64,000 nt of DNA from Neolewinella litorea (GTDB taxonomy: Bacteria; Bacteroidota; Bacteroidia; Chitinophagales; Saprospiraceae): assembly GCF_004803465.1 (NCBI RefSeq), contig NZ_SRSF01000001.1, forward strand, positions 501 through 64,500. The letters run 5' to 3'. The notes under the pieces were generated by a model. It did not search any database. It saw only the letters and a list, made by a program, of their open reading frames with translations, and was not told the DNA's origin. Position numbers and translations under genes: made by a program. Below, piece after piece: positions 24,436 to 33,176 of the stretch; the first letter of the stretch is position 1, and every line of letters begins with the position of its first letter.

Positions 24436-27400
24436 TTAGTTGCCTCCGTTGTCCAGCTCAAGGCGGGTGGGATCGGTGGGTTGGTTGTTGAGTCGGCTTC
24501 CGGCCTGGATTTCGGCCTCTACGCGGGCCAGTTTCTGGCGGGCCTCAGCCACGATGGCGGCGTCTTCGGTGTAGTTCTCCAGCAGCGCTTCCAGGGCGGC
24601 GCGGGCATTGTAGAGGTCCTTCTTGTCGCGCAGTACGTCGGAAAGCAGGATGACCGTCTTGGCCACCCAATAAGGGTAACCCGAGCTTTCCCGGTTCGCT
24701 TCCAGAGCCAGTTGCTGGGCGCGATCAAGGTTGCCCTGCTGGTAGATGGCGTTGGCGCGCAGGTAGCGGGCTTCGGCCGTCCGCTCGTCCTCGCTGTTGG
24801 CAATCACCTGGTCGAAGTAGGGCAGGGCCCGTACAAAATCCTTTCGGTCGTAGGCGATCTTGCCCAGGTAGAAGTTGGCGATGGTGCGCTGGGCGGCGGT
24901 GGCGTTGGCGTTGTTGGCCACCTTTCCGGCGTATTCTTCGGTGGCGCGGGTATCATTCAGGCGGTAGGCCGACTGCAAGGCACCCACCTGGGCGTCGAAG
25001 CGGACCGTCTCATTGTCGGCCGCGGCCTCCAGCAGGGTATACAGTCGATACGACCGCTGGAAATCCTGGACACTGTTGTAAGCGATCAGACTGGCCTTTT
25101 TAAGGGCCGGCAGGTAGAAGCGGCTGGGTCCTGCGTTGATGACGGCCTCATAGTCGGGCAGGGCGTCGTTGTACCGCCGCAGGGCTACGTAGCTGTCGCC
25201 CCGGTAGAAGACTCCGGGCAGCGTATTAGGGCTCTGGGGGTACTGCCGCAGGTAATCGGTGAGCGCGGCTACGGCCCTCTCGTAGTTACCGTTTTCGTAC
25301 TGGCTGACGGCGGCGCGGAAGCTGATGCTGTCGCGGGCGTCGGTGGTAATCTCCTGCCCAGGCAAAGTCTCAAAGAACTGGAAGAAGAGATCGGCACGGC
25401 CCATATCGTCGACGTAGATTTCGCGCAGGGCCTCACGGGCCCGGACGGCCTCACCTGGGGTGGGGTTGGAGGTGAAGACTTGCTTGTAGTAATTCACCGC
25501 TGCCTCGCTGTTGCCGAGGTTGTAGCTGATGAGTCCGAGTTGCAGCAGGCTTTGATTGACGAGGGGGGAATTGACCTTGTATTGCTTGATGATCGTCCGC
25601 AGCGGTTCTAGCGCCTGCTGGGGCCGGTTGAGCTCCTGGTAGGTGAGGGCCAACTGATAAAGGGCGTCGTCGGCAAACTGGCTGTTGGGGTAGTTCTGCA
25701 CCAACTGTTCCAGAGCCAGCACCTTCTCGGCGCTGCGGCCGCGTAATCCTTCGATGAGGGCCTTCTGGTACAGGGCGTAGACGAAGCCTATGGTTTTCCG
25801 CTGGATGGCGTTGTCGTAGAAGCGCGCCGCCAGGTCGTACTGGTTGCGTGAGAAATACGCGTCACCGGCGCGGAGCATGGCATCGCCAAGTACCCGCTCG
25901 CGCACGTCGCTGTCGGTGATGTAGGGCAGGTTGCGCTCGATGCCTTCCACCGTGGCGGTGAAGTAGTTGAGGGCGGTAGCGTAGTTGTCCTGCTTAAGGT
26001 AGTTGTACCCCTGCAGGTAATTGCCGGTGTAAATGGAAGATTGGGGCGGCAGGTTCTGGACCGTTTTGGCCAGGGTCAGGAACTGGTTGGTCAGGTTGAT
26101 GGAGGTAGCGTAGTCGCCCTGACGGTTGGCCAGGTCAGCCAGCCAGTACAGGGCCTGGGCGCGGTAACTGGCGTTGACCGGCCGCTGGAGGCTACTTTCG
26201 AGCAGGGCTTTGGACTGCACCAGTTCACCCTGGCCGAGCAGTTCCAGGCCACGGTAGAGGGCGGCACGCTGGTAGGCTTCGTCGAGCTGAGGGGAACGGT
26301 TTGGCATCGACTCCAGGATGTTGAGCACGCGCTGGTAATCCTGGGTGGTGGTAAAGACGTCGCTGAGCAGGGTTTGGCCCTGGGTATAGAAGGCGGATTC
26401 GGCGGGGATCTGCTCGATGGCGGTGATAGCATCGGCCGGATAGCCCAGTTCGTAGCTCAGTTTGGCGTAGTTGAAGAGGGCCTCCTGTTGTAGTTCCGGA
26501 TCGAACGTCTGCCGGCCGGCGGCGGCGAAGGCGGTGCGGGCCCCAACGCCGTCGCCCGTCCGCAGGGCGATGTCGCCCAGGTAGAAATTGGCACTCTGGC
26601 CCACGGCGGTATTCTGTCCTGAAATTTCCCTGAAGGTCTTGCTTGCCTGGACGTAGTCTTGCGTTTGGTACTGAGAAAAGCCCAGTTGGAAGAGTTCTTC
26701 CTCCCGCAGGCGGCGATTGCCTTTGGCGTAGCTTTCGAGCAGGGGGCGGGCCAGGGCGTATTCCCCGCGCTCGAAGTAGGCCTGACCGAGCAGCTGTTCC
26801 ATTTCCTGGCGGTTGCGCAGTCCCGATCCCCCCTGCTCCAGCAGCGGGGCGGCCAGCGCGATCAGCTCATCGTAGCGGCGCTGGGCAAAGTATATCTGGG
26901 CCAAGTAGTAGGGAATGTAGGAGGCGTATTCCGGAGATTTCTCGGCGATGCGGAACTGGTTCACCGCCACCTCATAGTTACCTTCGAAGAACTGGATGAT
27001 GCCGAGGTAGTAGTTCGTGGGGTAGTAGTACTTGCCCTGGACGTTTCGGCTGAATTGGAAGTAGCGTTTGGCGGCCTCAAAGTCTTTCTGTACGAAGTTG
27101 GCGTAGCCCAGCCGGAAATGTACTTCCGCCTGCTCCTCGCTGTTCATCATATCCGTGGGCACCATCTCGTAATACTCCACGGCCTTTTTGAGCTGGTTCT
27201 CCTCGAAGTAGAAATTGGCGATTTCCAGCAGGGCGGCGTTGGCGATTGGGTCGGGCTGGTAGCGCCGCACGAAGTCGAGGATCAGCTTTTCGCCATCGCT
27301 CTTGCCCAGGCGTACCGCGAGTTTGGCCACGTTGAGCTCGGCCTGGATACGGAGCAGTTCGGCTTCGGGTTGGTGGACGGGGAGCAGCATGGTAGCTACT

Positions 27401-27567
27401 TCGGCGTACTCACGCTGGGCCTTGTCCAGGAGGTTCTTCTGCCGGTGGTCTTCGGCCTGTTTGAACGTCCGCCAGGCTTCGGTATACACGGTGGTGGCCT
27501 GGGCCATTACCGTCGTGGTCAGCAGGCTGCACAAGGTCGTGAGGAGAAAAAATCGTGTCAACTTCAT
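24436..27567 (-). CDS. Large periplasmic TPR-repeat protein
   Basis: 1043 residues; signal peptide MKLTRFFLLTTLCSLLTTTVMA. The mature chain is nearly all tetratricopeptide-like helical pairs (for example AEVHFRLGYANFVQKDFEAAKRYFQ, DDALYQLALTYQELNRPQQALEPL, TIANFYLGKIAYDRKDFVRALPYF), perhaps 20 or more. Such solenoids scaffold protein complexes. The outer-membrane barrel gene follows immediately, so I infer a periplasmic assembly linked to that barrel. A -7 box TATCTTG lies at 27590-27596. Confidence 0.9.
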   Translation of the reverse strand: MKLTRFFLLTTLCSLLTTTVMAQATTVYTEAWRTFKQAEDHRQKNLLDKAQREYAEVATMLLPVHQPEAELLRIQAELNVAKLAVRLGKSDGEKLILDFVRRYQPDPIANAALLEIANFYFEENQLKKAVEYYEMVPTDMMNSEEQAEVHFRLGYANFVQKDFEAAKRYFQFSRNVQGKYYYPTNYYLGIIQFFEGNYEVAVNQFRIAEKSPEYASYIPYYLAQIYFAQRRYDELIALAAPLLEQGGSGLRNRQEMEQLLGQAYFERGEYALARPLLESYAKGNRRLREEELFQLGFSQYQTQDYVQASKTFREISGQNTAVGQSANFYLGDIALRTGDGVGARTAFAAAGRQTFDPELQQEALFNYAKLSYELGYPADAITAIEQIPAESAFYTQGQTLLSDVFTTTQDYQRVLNILESMPNRSPQLDEAYQRAALYRGLELLGQGELVQSKALLESSLQRPVNASYRAQALYWLADLANRQGDYATSINLTNQFLTLAKTVQNLPPQSSIYTGNYLQGYNYLKQDNYATALNYFTATVEGIERNLPYITDSDVRERVLGDAMLRAGDAYFSRNQYDLAARFYDNAIQRKTIGFVYALYQKALIEGLRGRSAEKVLALEQLVQNYPNSQFADDALYQLALTYQELNRPQQALEPLRTIIKQYKVNSPLVNQSLLQLGLISYNLGNSEAAVNYYKQVFTSNPTPGEAVRAREALREIYVDDMGRADLFFQFFETLPGQEITTDARDSISFRAAVSQYENGNYERAVAALTDYLRQYPQSPNTLPGVFYRGDSYVALRRYNDALPDYEAVINAGPSRFYLPALKKASLIAYNSVQDFQRSYRLYTLLEAAADNETVRFDAQVGALQSAYRLNDTRATEEYAGKVANNANATAAQRTIANFYLGKIAYDRKDFVRALPYFDQVIANSEDERTAEARYLRANAIYQQGNLDRAQQLALEANRESSGYPYWVAKTVILLSDVLRDKKDLYNARAALEALLENYTEDAAIVAEARQKLARVEAEIQAGSRLNNQPTDPTRLELDNGGN

Positions 27568-27589
27568 AGTGGCTACGTCGATTGGGGGG

Positions 27590-27596
27590 CAAGATA
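27590..27596 (-). promoter_or_regulatory. Putative -7 box of the TPR/barrel operon
   Basis: TATCTTG on the minus strand, 22 nt before the ATG at 27567. Confidence 0.5.
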
Positions 27597-27633
27597 GGCT
27601 TGCCCGGCTATAACGCAGACGGAGGGAAAAGAA

Positions 27634-29253
27634 TTACGCTCCCCAACTGTCGTCGTCGCCCGCCACGTAGGTAGGCGCCAGGATATTGGCCTCGGCAATG
27701 TCCGCCATATAACCGTCCGATAGTGGATAGTCTTCGAGCGACACGCCCCCTTCGTTAAACCAGTCCTTGCGCAGGTGTTCGCTAACCCGGATAGCATTTG
27801 CAATAATGGTGAGGGTAGGGTTGGTCGCGCCCTGACTGGGTTGGAAGCTGGCATCGACTACGTAAAGGTTGTCTACGTCCCACGCCTTGCAGTTCAGGTC
27901 CAGCACGCTGGTGCGCGGGTCGGTGCCGAATTGCGCAGTACCCGCCTGGTGCCAGGTGAAGGCCAGGCCCTTGGTCGACCGCATGAAGTCGGTAAAGCCC
28001 TGCGGGCGCAGGTAGTTGTCCCGGAAGTAGTCCATCAGCTCGTAATGGCTCTCGCGGTTGTTGGGACGGTAATTGAATTTGATCCCCTTGTCGGTCCACT
28101 CCACCCGATTGCGGGGGTCGGGCAGGTCTTCGCTGGTGAACCAGAAATCGACCGCGTAACGCTGGATTTCCCGGGCCCGCTCCTCCGTGACCCCCTGATC
28201 CGCGTAGTCGCCCATGATGCGCGTCCAGTGCGCCTTGCCCGTGAGCTGAACGGTCCCCAGGGGGTAGGGGTGTTCCGGACTTCCGTCGTAAAAGTCGTGT
28301 ACGCTCATCGTTTTCTGGAAAACGGTGGGGTTGGGATTGTCGTAGTCCATGGCGGATATACCGCTCTGGTTGTGCTTGGTGAAGTTGCGGCCTACCTGTC
28401 CGGAAGAGTTGGCCACGCCGGAGCGCAGCAGCAGGGCCGCGGTTTGGATCGCTCCGCAGGAAACCACTACCAGGTCGGCACTGAGGCTCATGGGTTGACC
28501 GTCGCGCACCAGTTCGACGCGGGTGATCTTCCCGCCTTCTTCGATCAATTTCTCTACCCGGCTACCCGTCCAGAGGGTGACGTTGTCGTGTTGCAGCGCG
28601 GGGCGCACCAGGGCAGTCTCGGCGTCGGATTTCGCGTGGAGCATGCAGGGGAAGGGGTCGCAGGTACCGCAGGCAATGCAGGGCCGCCGCCAGGGCTCGT
28701 CGATGTCTCGGTTCAACGCCAGGTTGGAATGGTGGGGGTGCAGGCCCATGCCCGCGAGCTTGTCGGCTACCTCCTGGATCCGCCGCTCATGGGGGAAGGC
28801 TTTGAAGGGGAAGGGACCGCTGGCCCACCCTTCGGTGAGGTCCTCGCCGCGGTTGCCGTGTACTTTCATTACGTGCTCGGCCATCATGTAGTAGGGCTCG
28901 TATTCGTCGTAGCCTACGGGCCAGGCCGGACTGATGCCGCCCTTGTGGCGCTGTTCGAGGAAGTCTTGCGGACGCTGCCGGTGCAGCAGCGCACCGTACA
29001 TCTTGGTGTTGCCGCCCACATTGTAGTATACGATGGGATCGATGGTCTCACCGTCGGGACCTTCCCAGTGCTCGTCGGCCTTGTAACCGTCCTTGCCGAA
29101 TATGAAGGCGGGGTCCCAGTTGCGGGTTTCGCGGGGCAGAAAGGTGCCCTGCTCGAGGATCAGGATCTTTTTTCCGGTATCGGCTAGTGTATAGGCTACG
29201 GCTCCACCACCGGCACCCGAACCGATGATGATGACGTCAAAATCCTGGGGCAT
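27634..29253 (-). CDS. GMC-family FAD-dependent oxidoreductase
   Basis: 539 residues. The N-terminal FAD-binding motif is DVIIIGSGAGGGAVAYTLA. VYYNVGGNTKMYGALLHRQRP is the first GMC signature region, and FTWHQAGTAQFG plus SQGATNPTLTIIANAIR hold the catalytic His and Asn. The sequence CIACGTCDPFPCMLHAKSD is Cys-rich and seen in the gluconate/choline-dehydrogenase-like branch. It probably oxidises an alcohol or sugar. No signal peptide, no adjacent cytochrome subunit. Substrate unknown. Confidence 0.9.
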   Translation of the reverse strand: MPQDFDVIIIGSGAGGGAVAYTLADTGKKILILEQGTFLPRETRNWDPAFIFGKDGYKADEHWEGPDGETIDPIVYYNVGGNTKMYGALLHRQRPQDFLEQRHKGGISPAWPVGYDEYEPYYMMAEHVMKVHGNRGEDLTEGWASGPFPFKAFPHERRIQEVADKLAGMGLHPHHSNLALNRDIDEPWRRPCIACGTCDPFPCMLHAKSDAETALVRPALQHDNVTLWTGSRVEKLIEEGGKITRVELVRDGQPMSLSADLVVVSCGAIQTAALLLRSGVANSSGQVGRNFTKHNQSGISAMDYDNPNPTVFQKTMSVHDFYDGSPEHPYPLGTVQLTGKAHWTRIMGDYADQGVTEERAREIQRYAVDFWFTSEDLPDPRNRVEWTDKGIKFNYRPNNRESHYELMDYFRDNYLRPQGFTDFMRSTKGLAFTWHQAGTAQFGTDPRTSVLDLNCKAWDVDNLYVVDASFQPSQGATNPTLTIIANAIRVSEHLRKDWFNEGGVSLEDYPLSDGYMADIAEANILAPTYVAGDDDSWGA

Positions 29254-29294
29254 ACAGTTTGTTTAGTAACCTAATAACTGCCGTCGGTATTGGT

Positions 29295-30461
29295 TCAAAT
29301 TCCCTCACCCACCGTCCGCAGGGCGACTTCCGTCAGCATCCTCACGCGGCGTGCGGGGCGCATGTCCGACAAGTCGGCCGGCTCGCCGAACCAACGGTGG
29401 AAAACGGCCCCCGCAAACAGGCGAAAGTAGGTGTAGCCGCCACCGTATTCCGCTGCAGCCCATAGTCCGATCGCATCCTCAAACTGGCCGCACTCCAGCG
29501 GGGCGAGCCCGGCGTTGCACAGGCGGGCGACCTCCCCGTCGCGCATGTTGGGGCGGACGGACAGACTGAAAGGGTTGCCGCTGAACCGCTTGAAGTAGTG
29601 CAGCCATTCCCGGTAGGGAATGTCGTCCTTCACTTCGGCCGGCGCAGCCGCGGCCCGGTAACAGATGTACAGTCCGGTGGCGGCGGCGCTCGGCTCAATG
29701 CTGCAGCGGTTCGTTTCCGTAAAGGCGGCGCACGGCAACCGGCTTTCGGCAAAGTGCAGTTCCTTGTCGATGTAGTCCGTCCACTGCTGCCGGGCCTTCA
29801 CGGCGTAGGTCTCACCGTAGTAAGCATCGTAAAGCGAGAGGGCGTAGATCGCAGCGGCGTTGTCGGCCGGCCGGAGCAGGCTTTCGTCGGGCCGACTGAT
29901 CAGGTGCTTGTAGTGCCCCCGGATCAGGCGTCCGGCCAGGTAGCGGCCGATGCGCTGGAAGTAGGGCGCGTAAGTCTCGTCGTTGGATGCCAGCTGGTAG
30001 TGGCCCAAGACGGCTCCGGCGTGGGCCAGGAAAAATACCTCCCGGTCCCAGTCGGATCCCGTTCCCCACTGCGGCAGGTTGCGGTAGCGCACCGACCAAT
30101 CGGCCAGGCGCTTCAGGGTGCTCAGGATGCTATCGCGCTTTTCCGGCGCGTAGTCCAGTCCCCGGTACAGGGCCTGACTGCCCGTAGAAAACAGAAAGAG
30201 AGTCTCTTCTACTTCCCGCAGGTCGCCCGTGCTGTATAGATCACCGCGGTTGAGTTCCGACAGCAGCAGGCTCAGGTCGTAGCGTGCCTGTATGTGCTCC
30301 GTTTCCTGCCGGTAGATAGACAGCGTGCTTACCGACAACAGGAGGGCGGTAAACGCAGGTATCAGGGCCAGTCCCTTTCGTTGGTTCCGGTACAACCACC
30401 AGGTCGGTACCAGAAACACTAGACTGAAAAGAAGCGGTGGCAGTAGGCCGTAAAGGGACAT
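29295..30461 (-). CDS. Membrane protein of unknown function, helical soluble domain
   Basis: 388 residues from the ATG at 30461. Two membrane segments start the protein (LLPPLLFSLVFLVPTWWLY and LALIPAFTALLLSVSTLSIY). The remaining 330 residues are alpha-helical and rich in Tyr and Trp (HAGAVLGHYQLASNDETYAPYF, ADNAAAIYALSLYDAYYG, GLWAAAEYGGGYTYFRLFAGAVFHRWFG), which suggests an alpha/alpha-toroid. A distant relation to linalool dehydratase/isomerase-like domains is a guess. Two Cys-containing segments (RLPCAAFTETNRC, RLCNAGLAPLEC) stand out. Probable -7 box TACCTTTG at 30519-30526. Confidence 0.7.
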   Translation of the reverse strand: MSLYGLLPPLLFSLVFLVPTWWLYRNQRKGLALIPAFTALLLSVSTLSIYRQETEHIQARYDLSLLLSELNRGDLYSTGDLREVEETLFLFSTGSQALYRGLDYAPEKRDSILSTLKRLADWSVRYRNLPQWGTGSDWDREVFFLAHAGAVLGHYQLASNDETYAPYFQRIGRYLAGRLIRGHYKHLISRPDESLLRPADNAAAIYALSLYDAYYGETYAVKARQQWTDYIDKELHFAESRLPCAAFTETNRCSIEPSAAATGLYICYRAAAAPAEVKDDIPYREWLHYFKRFSGNPFSLSVRPNMRDGEVARLCNAGLAPLECGQFEDAIGLWAAAEYGGGYTYFRLFAGAVFHRWFGEPADLSDMRPARRVRMLTEVALRTVGEGI

Positions 30462-30876
30462 AAGCACAAAGGTGAACGCCGCCGACCTTGCTGAAATCCT
30501 GTCGGTCGGCGGGCGCCGCAAAGGTAAACCGGGCCGGGCCGCGGAAAAAGGGGAGGACGTAGTTATAGTCCACCCGGTCGCCTGATCAGGATTTCAGGAT
30601 TCAATGCTTTGCTTCAAAGCATAGATTTTGAAATATCTAAGGTTCAATTTTTGAACGACCTAAGTCCATGGGTGCTTTAAGGATAATGGCATTGCTAGGT
30701 CGACAAGATGATCCCAACGAGGGACAATTCGGAGGAGTCTAACCAGGGTCAACTTTGGACGGGCGCGGTTCACCGTCAAGGAATTCAGCGGCGGTATGGG
30801 AGTTTATTCAAAGCTTGATTCGGCACTGCCGGTTCGTCCTGTAGCCCGGGTCGGGTAAGTTGGATGAAAATTGTCC
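30462..30876. other. 415-bp noncoding spacer with AT-rich hairpins
   Basis: Divergent spacer. It holds a minus-strand -7 box (30519-30526), a perfect 8-bp hairpin ATGCTTTG-CTT-CAAAGCAT (30604-30622), a second imperfect hairpin around GGTTCAA-TTT-TTGAAC (30639-30663), and a plus-strand TAAGTTG box at 30856. The centre is more AT-rich than the flanks. I see no gene in it. Confidence 0.7.
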
Positions 30877-31557
30877 ATGATTTGCCTCTTTGTTCTTCCT
30901 GGACTCGTAACCTGTTCTTCAGCGGCTGCCCAGTCCCTCGCCGCCGAGGACCGCTACCTGCGTCGGAAATACGAGGCCGGTACGATCAGTCTCGACCGGT
31001 ACCGCAGGCGGGCGGAATCGCTCCGGGATGCCGCACTAGCGGTCGGTGGTTACCCGGAATTGCCCGTTGATTCTCTAGGCCGCTATAGCTTCACTACCGT
31101 CGTAGCCGTCGATGCTTCGGCACCCAATTTATGGGAGTCCGTCAGTCAGTGGTTTGCCTTGACCGGATACGTCGCTGAGGAGAACCTGCAGTATAGCGAC
31201 CCGGAAACCGGACGGCGGATTGTCAAGCTGGTTGGAACCTTCCGCTTGACCGACCGCGGGCGGCAGTCCATGGCCTATTATCCGGAAGGAAGATGGGGCG
31301 CGGCCACCGTTGAATGTGTCCTGGATTTGGCCATCGAAGCTGGCCGGGTAACCGCCCAGTGGCTGCGGCCGGCGGTGGGTATACATTCAAAGCGATGGCC
31401 CATGGAGGAACTCGTCCCGGTAACCCGCTTCCCGGACAATCGGTATAATAGTTGGGAGGACCGCCTGCACAGAAGTAAGGTGATGCACGAATTCGTGCAG
31501 GGGCTGGCCGCAGATATGGAGGATTATCTAGCCAGGGAACTGCCGAAGGAGAGATAG
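30877..31557 (+). CDS. Secreted DUF4468-like protein
   Basis: 226 residues from the ATG at 30877; a TTG at 30871 would add two residues. The signal peptide is MICLFVLPGLVTCSSAAAQS. The middle (FTTVVAVDASAPNLWESVSQWFALTG, then GRRIVKLVGTFRLTDRG) resembles the TBP-like DUF4468 domain of Bacteroidota: an early Tyr/Trp helix, then a strand pair. The C-terminus is helical (MHEFVQGLAADMEDYLARE). Function unknown. Single gene. Confidence 0.75.
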   Translation: MICLFVLPGLVTCSSAAAQSLAAEDRYLRRKYEAGTISLDRYRRRAESLRDAALAVGGYPELPVDSLGRYSFTTVVAVDASAPNLWESVSQWFALTGYVAEENLQYSDPETGRRIVKLVGTFRLTDRGRQSMAYYPEGRWGAATVECVLDLAIEAGRVTAQWLRPAVGIHSKRWPMEELVPVTRFPDNRYNSWEDRLHRSKVMHEFVQGLAADMEDYLARELPKER

Positions 31558-31568
31558 GGGATAAAAAA

Positions 31569-31610
31569 ACGGCAACAAAGTGCGGCGTGGTGCCGGAACT
31601 TTGTTGCCGT
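31569..31610 (-). terminator. Rho-independent terminator of tRNA-Arg
   Basis: On the minus strand ACGGCAACAAAGT...ACTTTGTTGCCGT forms a 13-bp stem followed by T7. It starts 9 nt after the tRNA 3' end; it may also end the plus-strand DUF4468-like gene. Confidence 0.88.
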
Positions 31611-31618
31611 AAGGGAGG

Positions 31619-31690
31619 TGGTCTCGGATGGAATCGAACCATCATCGCAGGCTTCGGAAACCTGTATACTATCCGTTGTACTACGAGACC
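31619..31690 (-). tRNA. tRNA-Arg (anticodon CCG)
   Basis: On the minus strand GGTCTCG ... CGAGACC forms the acceptor stem with discriminator A. The anticodon stem-loop is CAGGT-TTCCGAA-GCCTG with anticodon CCG, reading CGG Arg codons. The T arm is ATGGTTCGATTCCAT. The 3' CCA is not fully encoded. Confidence 0.96.
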
Positions 31691-31824
31691 GGATGCGCTG
31701 GAAGCGGTCGCAAAAGTAAGTCCTTGTCTTTACATGACCAACTACCGAAAGAGAAAAGCGTATTAGGAGTGGGCTTTTGTTTTTGTGCTGATTTACCCCC
31801 GGCATTCCACCCCAATACCTGCAT

Positions 31825-33171
31825 ATGTCTCGATTTCCACTTCGTATTGCACCGGCGCTCGCCGCCCTCTTCCTGATTGCGGTTGCGGTCGCCTCCTGCG
31901 TTTTTGTGCAGGACCGCTATACGTTCCTGCCGCCAGGCCCCTACCGAGGGGTGCTGGAACTGGAATACAACCCCATCGTCCCAAACCCTAAGGGTGAGCC
32001 CATCGCCGAAAAGGTCAACTTGGAGTTCGACGAAGTGACGGAGGGGCAGCTGCCTTTCACCTTTGACGTGGTGTACGAGACGGATACCACCTTCCACCTC
32101 GTGATCCACAACGGGGAGGAGGAGATCGTGGTACCGGCCAAGGACATTCAGGCCGGCCGCGACCAGTCGGTTGGCCGGGATACCCTGCGGATCGACTTCC
32201 CGGTCTACGATACCCACATCAGTGCCTACCACGAAGAGAACGTGATCGAAGGCGTGTGGGTGGTGCACTACCGCGACAACTACCGCATACCCTTCAAGGC
32301 CTACTTCGGTAAAGACTTCCGGTTCACCCCGCTGCAGAAACCGCCGGCGGCCGATCTGAGCGGACAGTGGGCCGTGACCTTCGCCGGCGACGCCACTGAA
32401 GACCCGTATCCGGGCGTAGCGGAGTTCCGGCAGGAGGGAAACAAACTCACTGGGACCATCCGGACCGAAACGGGTGATTACCGCTATCTGGAAGGCACCG
32501 TGCAGGCCAATAAGGCTTACCTGAGCGTATTCGATGGCAGCCACGCCTTCCTGTTCGAGGCCCTGATCCGTGACGACGGGAGCCTGACCGGCACCTTCCG
32601 CAGTGGACGGCACTACATCACGGACTGGACGGCGGTGCGGGACGACGATGCTGAGCTGACCAGTCCGGACGAACTTACCCGGCTGCGGGAAGACGTGCCC
32701 CTGGCCTTCGCCTTCCCGGACGTGAACGGAGATACCCTGCGCCTGGAAGACCTGCAGGGGCCCAAGATTGTACAGCTGTTCGGCACCTGGTGCCCGAACT
32801 GCCGCGATGAGACCAACTTCCTGCAGGAATACCTGGCCAACAATGACACCGGTGATCTGCAGGTGGTGGCCCTGGCCTTCGAGCGTTACGGTGCGACCGA
32901 CGAACGCAGCCGCGCGGCGGTAAGGCGCTACCAGGAAAATATGGGGGTAGGCTGGCCGGTGCTGCTCGCCGCCAGCAACGATAAGCGGGAGGCCAGCCGC
33001 GCCCTGCCGATGCTGAACAAGGTAATCAGTTATCCGACGCTGTTGTTCGTCGACCGGGACAACCGCGTGGTGCGGATCCACACCGGCTTCAACGGACCGG
33101 CGACCTCGAAATACGCAGCGTTTAAGGAAAGCTTCGACGAAACCATTGAGGAACTCATCAGCGGTAAATAA
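31825..33171 (+). CDS. TlpA-like thioredoxin-fold lipoprotein
   Basis: 448 residues. MSRFPLRIAPALAALFLIAVAVASC ends in a lipobox-like AVASC, so it is probably a lipoprotein. Residues about 30-285 form beta-rich domains of unknown type (a lipocalin-like YLEGTVQANKAYLSVFDG..GSLTGTFRSG stretch). Residues about 295-448 are a TlpA/ResA thioredoxin fold with the active site WCPNC in LFGTWCPNCRDETNFL and cis-Pro in VISYPTLLFVD. It likely reduces or oxidises periplasmic thiols. A tRNA gene lies upstream on the other strand; the next gene is convergent. Confidence 0.9.
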   Translation: MSRFPLRIAPALAALFLIAVAVASCVFVQDRYTFLPPGPYRGVLELEYNPIVPNPKGEPIAEKVNLEFDEVTEGQLPFTFDVVYETDTTFHLVIHNGEEEIVVPAKDIQAGRDQSVGRDTLRIDFPVYDTHISAYHEENVIEGVWVVHYRDNYRIPFKAYFGKDFRFTPLQKPPAADLSGQWAVTFAGDATEDPYPGVAEFRQEGNKLTGTIRTETGDYRYLEGTVQANKAYLSVFDGSHAFLFEALIRDDGSLTGTFRSGRHYITDWTAVRDDDAELTSPDELTRLREDVPLAFAFPDVNGDTLRLEDLQGPKIVQLFGTWCPNCRDETNFLQEYLANNDTGDLQVVALAFERYGATDERSRAAVRRYQENMGVGWPVLLAASNDKREASRALPMLNKVISYPTLLFVDRDNRVVRIHTGFNGPATSKYAAFKESFDETIEELISGK

Positions 33172-33176
33172 CCGGG

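Noticed and set aside
27775-29187. 470-codon plus-strand frame
   Set aside because: Shadow of the GMC oxidoreductase gene; translation is low complexity and matches no family.
31681-33081. 466-codon minus-strand frame across the tRNA and thioredoxin-fold gene
   Set aside because: Overlaps the tRNA-Arg gene and lies antisense to a lipoprotein with a clear WCPNC site.
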